From positions 1-46,564 of the forward strand of contig NZ_JASLAW010000022.1 of NCBI RefSeq assembly GCF_030147005.1: 46,564 nucleotides of DNA. The letters run 5' to 3'. Position 1 is the stretch's first letter. Every line of letters begins with the position of its first letter. The DNA comes from Pseudomonas sp. Its GTDB lineage: Bacteria > Pseudomonadota > Gammaproteobacteria > Pseudomonadales > Pseudomonadaceae. Positions 26,401 through 34,985 of this stretch are shown piece after piece. The notes beneath the pieces were generated by a model. The model was not told the DNA's origin. It searched no databases and saw nothing but the letters and a program-made list of their open reading frames with translations. The position numbers and the translations under genes were made by a program.

Positions 26401-27856
26401 GGGCAACCTCCCAGGCGGTCAAGGCGTGATCGGCCTCGACCAGATCGGAGAAGGCATGGCGCTCGCCGTTGATTTCCTGGTAATCCTCATGCCCTTTGCC
26501 GGCCAGCACCACCACGTCATCCGCGCTGGCGCTGGCGATCAATTGGGCAATGGCTGCGCCGCGACCGGCCACGAAGGCAGCCTTGGACACGTCTTTGAAG
26601 CCTGCGCGGATGTCGTCGAAAATCTGGCTCGGGTCTTCAGTGCGCGGGTTGTCATCGGTCACGAGCACGCCATCGGCCAGACGCTCGACAATCTCGGCCA
26701 TCAGCGGGCGCTTGCCGCGATCACGATCGCCGCCGCAGCCGAACAGGCACAAGAGCTTGCCCTTGGCATGAGGACGCAGGGCCTCGAGAACTTTTTCCAG
26801 CGCGTCAGGGGTGTGGGCGTAATCGACCACCACCAGCGGCTGCTTGCCGCCACCCAGGCGCTGCATGCGGCCTGCCGGGCCTTCCAGCTTGGGCAGCACT
26901 TTGAGGATTTCGTCGAGTGCGTAATCCAGACCAAGCAATGCACCGATGGCAGCCAGGACGTTGCTCAGGTTGAAACGCCCCAGCAAGGTGCTGCGCAGGT
27001 GGTGTTCGCCTTGGGGCGTCACCAACGTGGCGCGAACGCCCTCGTCGCTGAAGTGGGCTTCGCGGCAATACAGATACGCGCTGGAATCCTGCAGGCTGTA
27101 ACTGATCAGGCGCGACTCGCCGTCTTGCGCAGCCAGCTCACGACCGAATTCATCGTCCAGGTTCACTACGCGGCATTTCAGATCATTCCAGGCAAACAGC
27201 TTGGCCTTGGCCGCCGCGTATGCCTGCATGCTGCCGTGGTAATCGAGGTGATCGCGGGACAAGTTGGTCATCACCGCCACATCAAACGCCAATGCAGTAA
27301 CGCGCCCCTGATCGAGACCATGGGAGGAGACTTCCATGGCAACCGCCTTGGCACCGGCCTTTTTCAGGTCGGCCAGGGTCGCCTGTACGGCGATCGGGTT
27401 CGGCGTGGTGTGCAGGCCGCTTCGCAGTGCGCCATAGAAGCCGGTGCCCAGGGTGCCGACGATGCCGCAATGCTGGCCGAGCAGGTCCAGCGCCTGGGCA
27501 ACCAATTGAGTCACGCTGGTCTTGCCATTGGTGCCGGTCACGCCCACCAGATTGAGGTGGCGGCTTGGCTCGCCATAGAAACGCCCGGCAATATCGGACA
27601 GCTGAGCGGCCAGGTTCTTGACCGGAATCAACGGCACATCGGTGATCGGCAGCACGGTTGCGCCGTCCACTTCATAGGCCACGGCGGCAGCGCCACGTTG
27701 CAGGGCATCGGCGATATGCGCACGGCCGTCGAACTTGCCGCCGGGCACCGCCAGGAACAGGTCACCGGCACGCACATTGCGGCTGTCCAGGCTCAACTCG
27801 CGAATCAGCAGATCGCGGCCGGCATGGGCAAAAATCTTGTTCAGGCTAAGAGACAT
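26393..27856 (-). CDS. murE: UDP-MurNAc-L-Ala-D-Glu--meso-diaminopimelate ligase
   Basis: MurE (487 residues) adds the third residue of the stem peptide. The motif DDNPRTEDP in the C-terminal domain is the signature of enzymes that use meso-diaminopimelate rather than lysine, as expected in Gram-negatives. The P-loop is VTGTNGKTSVTQLV (about 114-127); EVSSHGLDQGR and DYAHTPDALEKVL are also present. Its start shares one base with the ftsI stop (TGATG). Confidence 0.98.
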   Translation of the reverse strand: MSLSLNKIFAHAGRDLLIRELSLDSRNVRAGDLFLAVPGGKFDGRAHIADALQRGAAAVAYEVDGATVLPITDVPLIPVKNLAAQLSDIAGRFYGEPSRHLNLVGVTGTNGKTSVTQLVAQALDLLGQHCGIVGTLGTGFYGALRSGLHTTPNPIAVQATLADLKKAGAKAVAMEVSSHGLDQGRVTALAFDVAVMTNLSRDHLDYHGSMQAYAAAKAKLFAWNDLKCRVVNLDDEFGRELAAQDGESRLISYSLQDSSAYLYCREAHFSDEGVRATLVTPQGEHHLRSTLLGRFNLSNVLAAIGALLGLDYALDEILKVLPKLEGPAGRMQRLGGGKQPLVVVDYAHTPDALEKVLEALRPHAKGKLLCLFGCGGDRDRGKRPLMAEIVERLADGVLVTDDNPRTEDPSQIFDDIRAGFKDVSKAAFVAGRGAAIAQLIASASADDVVVLAGKGHEDYQEINGERHAFSDLVEADHALTAWEVAHA

Positions 27857-29601
27857 CAGCCGCGCCCTCCATTGGCTTTTACGGCAGCGGCCGGTGGTAC
27901 GGCGTTCGCTTGCTGGGTCGGCGGAAGATTGTCCGGCGTGATGTTCATCAGGCGCAGGGTGCCGGACATCACTTTGCTGAACACTGGCGCCGACACCAGG
28001 CCACCGAAGTAACCGGCCTTGCTCGGCTCATCGATCACCACGACGATGGCGTAGCGCGGGTCGCTCATCGGGCCGAAACCGGCGAACAGCGAGCGATAGG
28101 AGTTTTCGGCATACCCCTTGGTGCCCACCGAAGTCTTACGCGCGGTACCGGACTTGCCGGCCACGTGATAGGCCGGCACCTGGGCGCGGAATACGCCACG
28201 CGGTGCCTCAATCACCTGTTGCAGCATGCCTTGCATGGTCTTGGCGACTTTCTCCGGGAGCACCTGGGTGGCTTTCGGCGCTTCGTCGACGTGGATCAGA
28301 CTCAGCGGAACCATCCGGCCATTGTTGGCCAATACAGAGAAAGCATGGGCCAGTTGGATCGCGGTTACCGACAGGCCGTAGCCGTACGACAGCGTGGCGG
28401 TCTCGGCTTTTTTCCAGTCGCGATAGTTCGGCAGATTGCCTACGCGCTCACCCGGGAAATCGAGCCCGGTGGGTTGGCCCAGGCCGATTTTTTGCGCCAG
28501 GTGGTAGATGGTCTCGCCACCGATATCGAAAGCAACCTTACTCATACCCACGTTACTGGAGTTGATCAGGATGCCTGTCAGGTCCAGCACCGGGCCCTCG
28601 GTGCGGGACACGTCACGAATGGTGTATTTGCCCAACTGCAGAGTGCCTGGATACACCTCGACCTTGTCGCTGGGCTTCCAGCGCCCGGTTTCCAGGGCGG
28701 CACTCATGGAGATGGCTTTCATGGTCGAACCCGGTTCGAACACGTCGATCATCGCTCGGTTGCGCATCATCGCCGGTTGCAGGTTACGACGGTTGTTCGG
28801 GTTGTAGGTCGGCTGGTTGACCATGGCAAGGATCTCGCCGGTCTTCACGTCCATGATCACCAGGCTGCCGGCTTTGGCGCCGTTCTCGATGATCGCGTTA
28901 CGCAGTTCACGGTTGGCCAGGTATTGCAGACGCAAGTCAATCGACAACGCCAAGGGCTTGCCGGCCTTGGCGTTTTTGGTGACCTGTACATCCTTGATCA
29001 GCCTGCCGCGTCGATCCTTGATGACCTGGCGCTTGCCGGGAACGCCGGCCAGCCACTCGTCGTAGGCCAGCTCGACGCCTTCGCGGCCATGATCATCGAT
29101 ATCGGTAAAACCGACCATATGCGCGGTGGTTTCACCGGCCGGATAGAAACGACGAAATTCCTCGATGCCGTAGACACCAGGAATCTTGAGGTCGAGTACT
29201 TGCTGACCCTGCTCAGGCGTGAGCCCGCGAACCAGATAGATGAATTCTTTATTGGCCTGGGCTTCCAGACGCTCGGTCAGTGCTTTGCGGTCTTGCCCCA
29301 GCGCGGCGGCGAGTTCGGGCCATTTGTCCTTGGCAACCTGCAGCTCCTTGGCGTTGGCCCACAGGGTGGTCACCGGGGTACTCACGGCCAGAGGCTCACC
29401 GTTACGGTCGGTAATCAAGCCGCGATGCGCGGGAATCGGGATATGCCGCAAGCTACGGGCATCGCCCTGGCCGATCAGGAAGTCGCGGTCGACGACCTGG
29501 AGGTCGAATATGCGCCAGACGATCGCGCCCACCATCAATGCCAGCAAGCCGAGCATCAGGCGGAAGCGCCATGGGTAAAGTGCGCCTTCAAGCTTCATCA
29601 T
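27856..29601 (-). CDS. ftsI: Septal peptidoglycan transpeptidase FtsI (PBP3)
   Basis: This is a class B penicillin-binding protein (581 residues): a single TM anchor (about 15-37), a pedestal domain beginning near AHRGLITDRNGEP, and a transpeptidase domain. The catalytic motifs are SxxK in EPGSTMKAIS, SxN in NSSNVGMSKV and KSG in VAGKSGTARK. It crosslinks septal peptidoglycan with FtsW and is the target of aztreonam-type beta-lactams. Two tandem ATG codons (29601, 29598) are possible starts; the first overlaps ftsL by four bases. The proline/alanine-rich tail after about 560 is poorly conserved. Confidence 0.97.
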   Translation of the reverse strand: MMKLEGALYPWRFRLMLGLLALMVGAIVWRIFDLQVVDRDFLIGQGDARSLRHIPIPAHRGLITDRNGEPLAVSTPVTTLWANAKELQVAKDKWPELAAALGQDRKALTERLEAQANKEFIYLVRGLTPEQGQQVLDLKIPGVYGIEEFRRFYPAGETTAHMVGFTDIDDHGREGVELAYDEWLAGVPGKRQVIKDRRGRLIKDVQVTKNAKAGKPLALSIDLRLQYLANRELRNAIIENGAKAGSLVIMDVKTGEILAMVNQPTYNPNNRRNLQPAMMRNRAMIDVFEPGSTMKAISMSAALETGRWKPSDKVEVYPGTLQLGKYTIRDVSRTEGPVLDLTGILINSSNVGMSKVAFDIGGETIYHLAQKIGLGQPTGLDFPGERVGNLPNYRDWKKAETATLSYGYGLSVTAIQLAHAFSVLANNGRMVPLSLIHVDEAPKATQVLPEKVAKTMQGMLQQVIEAPRGVFRAQVPAYHVAGKSGTARKTSVGTKGYAENSYRSLFAGFGPMSDPRYAIVVVIDEPSKAGYFGGLVSAPVFSKVMSGTLRLMNITPDNLPPTQQANAVPPAAAVKANGGRG

Positions 29602-29891
29602 GGCGCCACCATGCGAACGTCGGCCGCGCCCGGGATGTGCATTTTCAATTGCTCGGTGGCCAGCACTTCGATACGGCTATGGGCCGTCCAGGTGCTTTGT
29701 TCCAGGATCAACCGGCCCCACTCCGCCTGCGCCTTATCGCGCACGCTCAACTCCCCGTACAGGGTATTGAGCAGCTGACGATTCCAATGCGCGCTGTAAG
29801 ACACCGCAATCGCGGACACCAGCACGCCGATAAACAGCAGCAACATAAAGAAGCTGCCGCCCGGCAGGGGTTTGGCGAAAAGCTTGCTCAC
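29598..29891 (-). CDS. ftsL: Cell division protein FtsL
   Basis: The product (97 residues) is a small bitopic membrane protein: short cytoplasmic tail, one TM helix (about 14-32) and a periplasmic coiled coil with heptad leucines (about 38-82). It forms the FtsQLB complex that activates FtsWI. The start is GTG 29891, overlapping the rsmH stop in GTGA. The long in-frame extension upstream (to 30245) is rsmH read in another phase and should not be annotated. Confidence 0.93.
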   Translation of the reverse strand: MSKLFAKPLPGGSFFMLLLFIGVLVSAIAVSYSAHWNRQLLNTLYGELSVRDKAQAEWGRLILEQSTWTAHSRIEVLATEQLKMHIPGAADVRMVAP

Positions 29892-30835
29892 CGCAACTTC
29901 TCCGCAACGCGCATGACCGCGCTGCGCGAACGTGGGTTGGCCTTGAGTTCGGCTTCGGAGGCGAACTGCGCTTTGCCATGGATTTTGATTTTCGGCACGA
30001 ACGCTTCGAAACGCACCGGCAGGTTGCGCGGCAGGTTGTCGGACTCGCCCTTGACCAGACGGCGCATGAACAGTTTGACGATGCGGTCTTCCAGGGAGTG
30101 GAAGCTGATCACCACCAGGCGACCGCCCACTTCCAAAGCATCCAGAGCGGCTTCGAGGCCGGCTTCCAGATCGCCCAATTCGTTGTTGACGTGAATGCGC
30201 AGGCCCTGGAACGCGCGGGTCGCCGGGTTCTTGCCCTTCTCCCACGCAGGGTTGGCGACCTTCAGCACTTCGGCCAGGTCAGCGGTGCGTTCGAACGGCT
30301 GGATCTCGCGGCGCTCAACCACGGCACGCGCCATGCGGCCGGCGAAGCGTTCTTCGCCGTATTCCTTGAATACGCGGGCAATTTCTTCCACTGGTGCGGT
30401 GGCGATGAACTGGGCAGCGCTGACACCACGGGTGGGGTCCATGCGCATGTCGAGGGGGCCGTCGTTCATAAAGCTGAAGCCGCGCTCCGGGTCATCGAGC
30501 TGCGGCGAAGACACGCCCAGGTCGAGCAGGACCCCGGCCACCTTGCCCGCCATGCCGCGCTCGGCGACTTCTGCCCCCAGCTCGGCAAAGCTGCGCTGCA
30601 CAACGACAAAGCGGCCGTCTTCGGCCGCTAGCGCTTGCCCGGTGGCAATCGCTTGAGGGTCTTTGTCGAACCCGAGGAGCTTACCGTTGGGCCCGAGCTG
30701 GCTGAGTATCAACCGACTGTGCCCGCCCCTGCCGAAGGTGCCATCCAAATAGCAGCCATCCGCGCGTACGGCGAGAGCCTCAACGGCTTCGTCAAGCAGT
30801 ACGGTGATGTGGTTAAAGCCGCTATCAATAGTCAC
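29888..30835 (-). CDS. rsmH: 16S rRNA m4C1402 N4-methyltransferase RsmH
   Basis: RsmH/MraW (315 residues) methylates N4 of C1402 in the ribosomal P site. Motifs include HITVLLDEAVEAL, the SAM-binding YLDGTFGRGGHS (about 29-40), LLDLGVSSPQLDDPERGFSF and HVNNELGDLEAGL. It starts with GTG at 30835, overlapping the mraZ stop (GTGA). RsmI, which modifies the ribose of the same nucleotide C1402, is encoded 1.3 kb upstream on the same strand. Confidence 0.97.
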   Translation of the reverse strand: MTIDSGFNHITVLLDEAVEALAVRADGCYLDGTFGRGGHSRLILSQLGPNGKLLGFDKDPQAIATGQALAAEDGRFVVVQRSFAELGAEVAERGMAGKVAGVLLDLGVSSPQLDDPERGFSFMNDGPLDMRMDPTRGVSAAQFIATAPVEEIARVFKEYGEERFAGRMARAVVERREIQPFERTADLAEVLKVANPAWEKGKNPATRAFQGLRIHVNNELGDLEAGLEAALDALEVGGRLVVISFHSLEDRIVKLFMRRLVKGESDNLPRNLPVRFEAFVPKIKIHGKAQFASEAELKANPRSRSAVMRVAEKLR

Positions 30836-31287
30836 AGGATCAAATCACGCAGTTCATCAGGCATGGCGCCCGGTTGTTGAATAGCAGCCAGGTCAGCTGC
30901 AGAAACAGCATCCCAGGCATCTTCGTCCCACAATTGGAACTTGTTCAGTTGGCCTACCAGCATTGCGCGCTTGTCGAGCCTGGCGTATTCGCGCAAACGC
31001 GGAGGCACCAGGAAACGACCGCTGCCATCGAGCTCAAGGTCGACGGCATTACCGATCAGCAAACGCTGGAGGCGGCGGTTTTCTTCACGCAATGAAGGCA
31101 GCGCGCGCAATTTGGTTTCAATCAACTCCCACTCGTCGAGGGGGTAAACACACAAACAAGGGTCAACGGCGTCAATCGTGATGATCAACTGCCCTGAACT
31201 TCGCGAAATGAGCTCGTCACGATACCGGCTCGGCATGGCGAGACGGCCTTTTGCATCGAGACTGATAGCGTTAGCTCCGCGAAACAC
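30832..31287 (-). CDS. mraZ: Transcriptional regulator MraZ
   Basis: MraZ (151 residues) has two SpoVT/AbrB-type DNA-binding halves, each with an LDAKGRLAMPSRYR- or LDGSGRFLVPPRLR-type motif (about 10-23 and 86-99). It is known in E. coli to repress the dcw cluster by binding tandem repeats in its own promoter. Such repeats are visible just upstream (31331-31364). The start is GTG 31287, about 12 bases after GGAG. It is the first gene of the cluster. Confidence 0.97.
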   Translation of the reverse strand: MFRGANAISLDAKGRLAMPSRYRDELISRSSGQLIITIDAVDPCLCVYPLDEWELIETKLRALPSLREENRRLQRLLIGNAVDLELDGSGRFLVPPRLREYARLDKRAMLVGQLNKFQLWDEDAWDAVSAADLAAIQQPGAMPDELRDLIL

Positions 31288-31330
31288 AGATGCGTTTCTC
31301 CAAATTTTAGCGTTTTACGTTCAAAAAACC

Positions 31331-31370
31331 CACTTTGTGCCACTTTCCGCCACTTGCGCACACTATAGGA
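31331..31370 (-). promoter_or_regulatory. MraZ-box: four 10-bp direct repeats
   Basis: On the minus strand four consecutive 10-base units begin AGTG: AGTGTGCGCA, AGTGGCGGAA, AGTGGCACAA and AGTGGGTTTT. On the plus strand this appears as CACT at 31331, 31341, 31351 and 31361. The exact 10-base period puts each unit on the same helix face, as in E. coli, where MraZ binds TGGGN repeats spaced by five bases. The first unit overlaps the -10 hexamer of the mraZ promoter, so binding should block transcription start. Confidence 0.8.
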
Positions 31371-31391
31371 ATGCGCCCACCACACCGTCAA
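31362..31391 (-). promoter_or_regulatory. Main dcw promoter (mraZp)
   Basis: TTGACG (31391-31386), an 18-base spacer and TATAGT (31367-31362) form a near-consensus sigma-70 promoter on the minus strand. Transcription would start near 31355, giving a leader of about 68 bases before mraZ. The -10 lies within the first MraZ repeat. This is the best promoter match in the whole cluster. Confidence 0.8.
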
Positions 31392-31565
31392 GGCGCGGAT
31401 ACAAGGAAAAGCCTTACAGAACGGAGATTTACGAGCGTAACGGGAGGAGAAACTCAACTTCAGCGTTGTTTTTGACTCAATAAGCGCAAATAGCTCAGAG
31501 AGCTATGGCTCAAAGTTAAAGTGATTTATTAAGAGTAAGATTTTTTTGGTATTACGAAGACGCAT

Positions 31566-31630
31566 CTGCCAATGATTTGGCAGGGAGGGATTCTTGCGTT
31601 GCTACCGGTTTTGCGCCCGTGGTTCGGGCG
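31566..31630 (-). other. Two hairpins between rnpB and the dcw promoter
   Basis: CGCCCG-tggtt-CGGGCG (31614-31630) lies 13 bases past the likely rnpB 3' end. CTGCCAA-tgat-TTGGCAG (31566-31583) is a perfect 7-bp stem further on. Neither is followed by a T-run on the minus strand, so they are weak candidates for 3' processing or termination of the RNase P RNA precursor. The remainder of 31392-31642 shows no gene. Confidence 0.4.
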
Positions 31631-31642
31631 AAAGGAAAAAGG

Positions 31643-31997
31643 TGGAGAGTCGATCTGTAAGCCGGGTTCTGTCTTGAACAGTCATTCGTCTACGATGGCC
31701 ATCACTGGACATCTTTAGCAACCTACCCGGTCCCAGCGCGGGCCACGCCTTGGGACCCTATTTGGTCTTGCTCCAAGTGGGGTTTACCTAGCCACGAACT
31801 GTTGCCAGTCGCGCGGTGCGCTCTTACCGCACCTTTTCACCCTTACCGGCACCGAAGTGCTTAGGCGGTTATTTTCTGTGGCACTTTCCGTAGGCTCACG
31901 CCCCCCAGGCATTACCTGGCACTTCGCCCTATGGAGCCCGGACTTTCCTCCCCCCCCTAATTTTCATAGAGGGCAGCGACTGTCCAATCGACTCTCC
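31643..31997 (-). ncRNA. rnpB: RNase P RNA (type A)
   Basis: Read on the minus strand the RNA begins near AGAGTCGATTGGACAGTCGC (P1 and start of P2) and ends near AGACAGAACCCGGCTTACAG followed by ATCGACTCT. That tail pairs with the 5' end to close helix P1. The conserved block appears on the plus strand as GTAAGCCGGGTTCTGTC at 31657-31673. The length, about 355 nt, fits bacterial type A RNase P RNA, the ribozyme that matures tRNA 5' ends. Short reading frames across it are spurious. Confidence 0.95.
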
Positions 31998-32004
31998 GCC
32001 GCGC

Positions 32005-32033
32005 AGGTTAACGGCACGACGGCCTCAGGACAA
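32005..32033 (-). promoter_or_regulatory. Probable rnpB promoter
   Basis: On the minus strand TTGTCC (32033-32028), a 17-base spacer and TAACCT (32010-32005) sit just before the RNA 5' end at about 31997. The -35 matches 4 of 6 and the -10 only 3 of 6, but the spacing and distance to the RNA start are right. Confidence 0.5.
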
Positions 32034-32091
32034 GTATTAAAAGTGCAGCATTGCCATCACGTTCGGACGAAACACCGGCCTGGCCCCGGAA

Positions 32092-32964
32092 CTATTCGGC
32101 TTTCTGTTTATCGAGCGCGGCTTGATACAACACATTCTTGCGCACCCCGGTAATTTCCGCCGCAAGGGCAGCGGCGCGTTTGAGCGGCATTTCCTTGAGC
32201 AGCAGATCGAGGACGCGCATGGCTTCGCTACCGACCGCATCTTCATCCTCTGGAGCCGTCCAGCCGGCCACCAGCACTACGCACTCTCCGCGCTGCTGAT
32301 TGCTGTCGCCTTCGACAAACCCACGCAACTCCTCCAGCGGCAGGCCCTTGAGGGTTTCAAAGGTTTTGGTCAACTCGCGAGCCAGCAACGCCAGGCGCGC
32401 GCCGCCGAAGACCAGCTCCATATCCTGCAGACACTCCAGGATGCGGTGCGGCGCTTCGTAGAAAATCAGGGTGCGCGGCTCTTCCTTCAGCGCCTGAAGA
32501 CGCGCGCGCCGACCTACCGTCTTGGCGGGCAGGAAGCCTTCGAAGATAAAGCGGTCCGACGGCAAGCCGGCTGCAGATAATGCAGCAATCAACGCGCACG
32601 CTCCCGGAACAGGCACTACATTGATACCAGCGGCGCGCGCCTGGCGGACCAGATGGTACCCAGGGTCGGAAATCAGCGGTGTGCCCGCGTCGGAGATCAG
32701 TGCAACATCATCACCTGCCAGCAAGCGGGTGATGAAACGGCTGCCCTCCTCGCGCTCATTGTGTTCATGGCAGGCCGCCAGCGGCGTACTGATGCCAAAA
32801 TGCTGCATCAACCGTTGGGAGTGCCGCGTGTCTTCCGCCGCGATCAATTTAACCTCGCGTAACACCTTCAATGCCCGAGCACTGATGTCGTCCAGGTTGC
32901 CAATGGGCGTCGCCACGACAAAAAGCGAGCCTGCAGTGGAATTCAAAGGACCTGGAGCAGTCAA
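32092..32964 (-). CDS. rsmI: 16S rRNA 2'-O-ribose C1402 methyltransferase RsmI
   Basis: RsmI (290 residues) methylates the ribose of C1402, the nucleotide whose base RsmH modifies. The tetrapyrrole-methylase fold shows LFVVATPIGNLDDISARAL near the N terminus, AAEDTRHSQRLM, LISDAGTPLISDPGYHLV and FYEAPHRI. For the start I prefer TTG 32964, eight bases after a GAGG, giving MTAPGPLNS; the ATG at 32997 and GTG at 32973 have no better site. It diverges from lpoA. Confidence 0.93.
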   Translation of the reverse strand: MTAPGPLNSTAGSLFVVATPIGNLDDISARALKVLREVKLIAAEDTRHSQRLMQHFGISTPLAACHEHNEREEGSRFITRLLAGDDVALISDAGTPLISDPGYHLVRQARAAGINVVPVPGACALIAALSAAGLPSDRFIFEGFLPAKTVGRRARLQALKEEPRTLIFYEAPHRILECLQDMELVFGGARLALLARELTKTFETLKGLPLEELRGFVEGDSNQQRGECVVLVAGWTAPEDEDAVGSEAMRVLDLLLKEMPLKRAAALAAEITGVRKNVLYQAALDKQKAE

Positions 32965-33173
32965 AACGCACACCTCGATGGTTGGCAAAAGCCACATTGT
33001 AGCGCGTCAACGCTCTGAAAATATGCCGTCAAGGCGGATGTCGTTTCAGCCACCTTCAGTGAATCGCAACAATTGCACGACCTAAATCCACCGTTTCACG
33101 CCACGAACATCGCGCCTGGGCCAGTGCTTGGGTACACTTCAACGCTAATTTGATCGGTATCAGGAACACTTAC

Positions 33174-34985
33174 ATGATCGCTTGCCTGCGGCTGCTCTCC
33201 GCCCTCTGCCTCGCTGCCTTGCTGGCCGCTTGCGCCAGCTCGCCCTCGTCCAGCCTTGGCGACCTGCCACGTACGCCCGACGCCAGTATCGAGCAATTGC
33301 TCGAACAAGCCACCTCCGCCAAAACGCCCGAAAAGGCGGCATTGCTGCGCCTGAGTGCGGCTGATCTGGCGTACCAGCAGAACAATCCTGGCCGCTCCTC
33401 GCAGATTCTTGCGCAAGTGCCCCTGAATGTTCTGAAACCGGCCGCGCAAATATTTGCCAGCACCCTGGCCGCCGAACTGGCGATGGCCCGCAACCAGCCC
33501 AAAGCGGCATTGACGGCGCTGGACCACCCCAGCCTGCAAAGCCTGAAGGAGCTGCCGGCCGATCAACAGATCCGTACCGGCACCGTGCATGCTCGAGCCT
33601 ATGAGGCCGACGGCCAGACCCTGGCTGCGGCTCGGGAGCGTGTCGCCATGGCGCCTCTGCTCACCGGTGATGCCGCCAACAGCAACCACGAAGCGATCTG
33701 GGTGCTGATTGCCGCACTCCCGTCCGAGCAGCTGCAAGCCACCGGCAACTCGACGCTGGACGGCTGGATCACCCTGGCCCAAGCGGTCAAGGGCGCCGGC
33801 ACGCTGGAGCAGCAACAAACCGCCATCGATACCTGGCGCGCGCAAAACCCGGGGCATCCGGCAGCCGTGCAGTTACCGACGCCACTGACCAAACTCAAGG
33901 AACTGGCCAGCCAACCCCTGACCAAGATCGCCCTGCTGCTGCCGCAGGAAGGCGCCCTGGCGTCGGTCGGCAAGGCGTTGCGTGAAGGCTTCATGGCCGC
34001 TCACTACCAGGCCGAACAGGCCGGGCAGAAGCCACCTGTGATTGAGTTTTACGACAGCTCGCGCCTGACCTCCATCGACGACTTCTACGCCAAGGCCCAG
34101 GCTGCCGGCGTGCAACTGGTGGTTGGCCCGCTGGAAAAGCCGCTGGTCAAACAGCTCAGCGCACGCCCGCAATTGCCGATCACTACCCTGGCCCTGAACT
34201 ATAGCGAGGCCGATCAAGGGCCTGCTCAGTTGTTCCAGTTCGGCCTGGCGGCTGAAGACGAAGCCCGCGAAGTGTCGCGCCGCGCCCGTGCCGACGGCCT
34301 GCATCGCGCCGCCGCCATGGTGCCCCGTGGCGAATGGGGCGAACGTGTCTACAAAGCTTTCCGTCAGGATTGGGAAGCCAATGGCGGCACCGTCATGGGG
34401 GTCGAGTATGTCGATCAGCCTGTGGCACTGGCCCAGCAGATCGCAGACCTGTTCCAGTTGCGCAAAAGCGAAGGCCGCGCCAAGAGCCTGCAAAGCGCCG
34501 TCGGTACCGACGTTGCCGCCCAGCCTTCGCGTCGCCAGGACATCGAGTTCATCTTCCTGGCCGTCACCCCGCAACTGGCCCAGCAGATCAAGCCCACCCT
34601 GAACTTCCAATACGCCGGTGATGTGCCTGTTTACGCGACGTCCCACGTATTCAGCGCCAGTGGCGACCGCAACCAGTACCTGGACATGACCAACGTGATG
34701 TTTTGCGAAACCCCTTGGTTGCTTAACACCACCGACCCGCTGCGCAATCAGGTCGCCGCGCAATGGCCGCAAGCCAATGGCAGCCTGGGCCGCCTGTACG
34801 CGATGGGCGTCGATGCCTATCGCCTGGCGCCACGCCTGGGCCAGCTCAAGGCGCTGCCAGACACCCGTGTCGACGGCCTTTCAGGCAACCTGGGCATCAG
34901 CGCCAACCAGCGTGTTGATCGCCAGATGCCTTGGGCGAAGTTCGTGGGTGGCGAGATCCAGCGCCTGCCGGATACCCCGCGCTGA
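33174..34985 (+). CDS. lpoA: Outer-membrane lipoprotein LpoA, PBP1A activator
   Basis: The product (603 residues) has a signal peptide with lipobox LLAAC (C20), an N-terminal TPR-like helical domain (about 30-240), and a C-terminal domain of the periplasmic-binding-protein fold starting near TKIALLLPQEGALASVGKAL (about 250). This is the LpoA/YraM architecture. The protein reaches from the outer membrane through peptidoglycan to activate PBP1A. The ATG follows AGGAACACTTAC. It heads the group lpoA-yraN-gmhA-BON, an order well conserved in gammaproteobacteria. Confidence 0.93.
   Translation: MIACLRLLSALCLAALLAACASSPSSSLGDLPRTPDASIEQLLEQATSAKTPEKAALLRLSAADLAYQQNNPGRSSQILAQVPLNVLKPAAQIFASTLAAELAMARNQPKAALTALDHPSLQSLKELPADQQIRTGTVHARAYEADGQTLAAARERVAMAPLLTGDAANSNHEAIWVLIAALPSEQLQATGNSTLDGWITLAQAVKGAGTLEQQQTAIDTWRAQNPGHPAAVQLPTPLTKLKELASQPLTKIALLLPQEGALASVGKALREGFMAAHYQAEQAGQKPPVIEFYDSSRLTSIDDFYAKAQAAGVQLVVGPLEKPLVKQLSARPQLPITTLALNYSEADQGPAQLFQFGLAAEDEAREVSRRARADGLHRAAAMVPRGEWGERVYKAFRQDWEANGGTVMGVEYVDQPVALAQQIADLFQLRKSEGRAKSLQSAVGTDVAAQPSRRQDIEFIFLAVTPQLAQQIKPTLNFQYAGDVPVYATSHVFSASGDRNQYLDMTNVMFCETPWLLNTTDPLRNQVAAQWPQANGSLGRLYAMGVDAYRLAPRLGQLKALPDTRVDGLSGNLGISANQRVDRQMPWAKFVGGEIQRLPDTPR

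Noticed and set aside
26294..28012. Plus-strand open frame of 572 codons opposite murE
   Set aside because: Antisense shadow of murE; no start context or domain.
27910..29778. Plus-strand open frame of 622 codons opposite ftsI
   Set aside because: Same cause: antisense shadow of ftsI with a histidine/glutamine-rich translation and no recognisable domain.
31331..31370. CRISPR-like short repeats
   Set aside because: The 10-bp periodic units lack spacers and occur once, at the dcw promoter; they fit the MraZ operator.
31857..32153. 98-codon plus-strand frame
   Set aside because: It lies mostly within the RNase P RNA gene on the other strand and is a by-product of that sequence.
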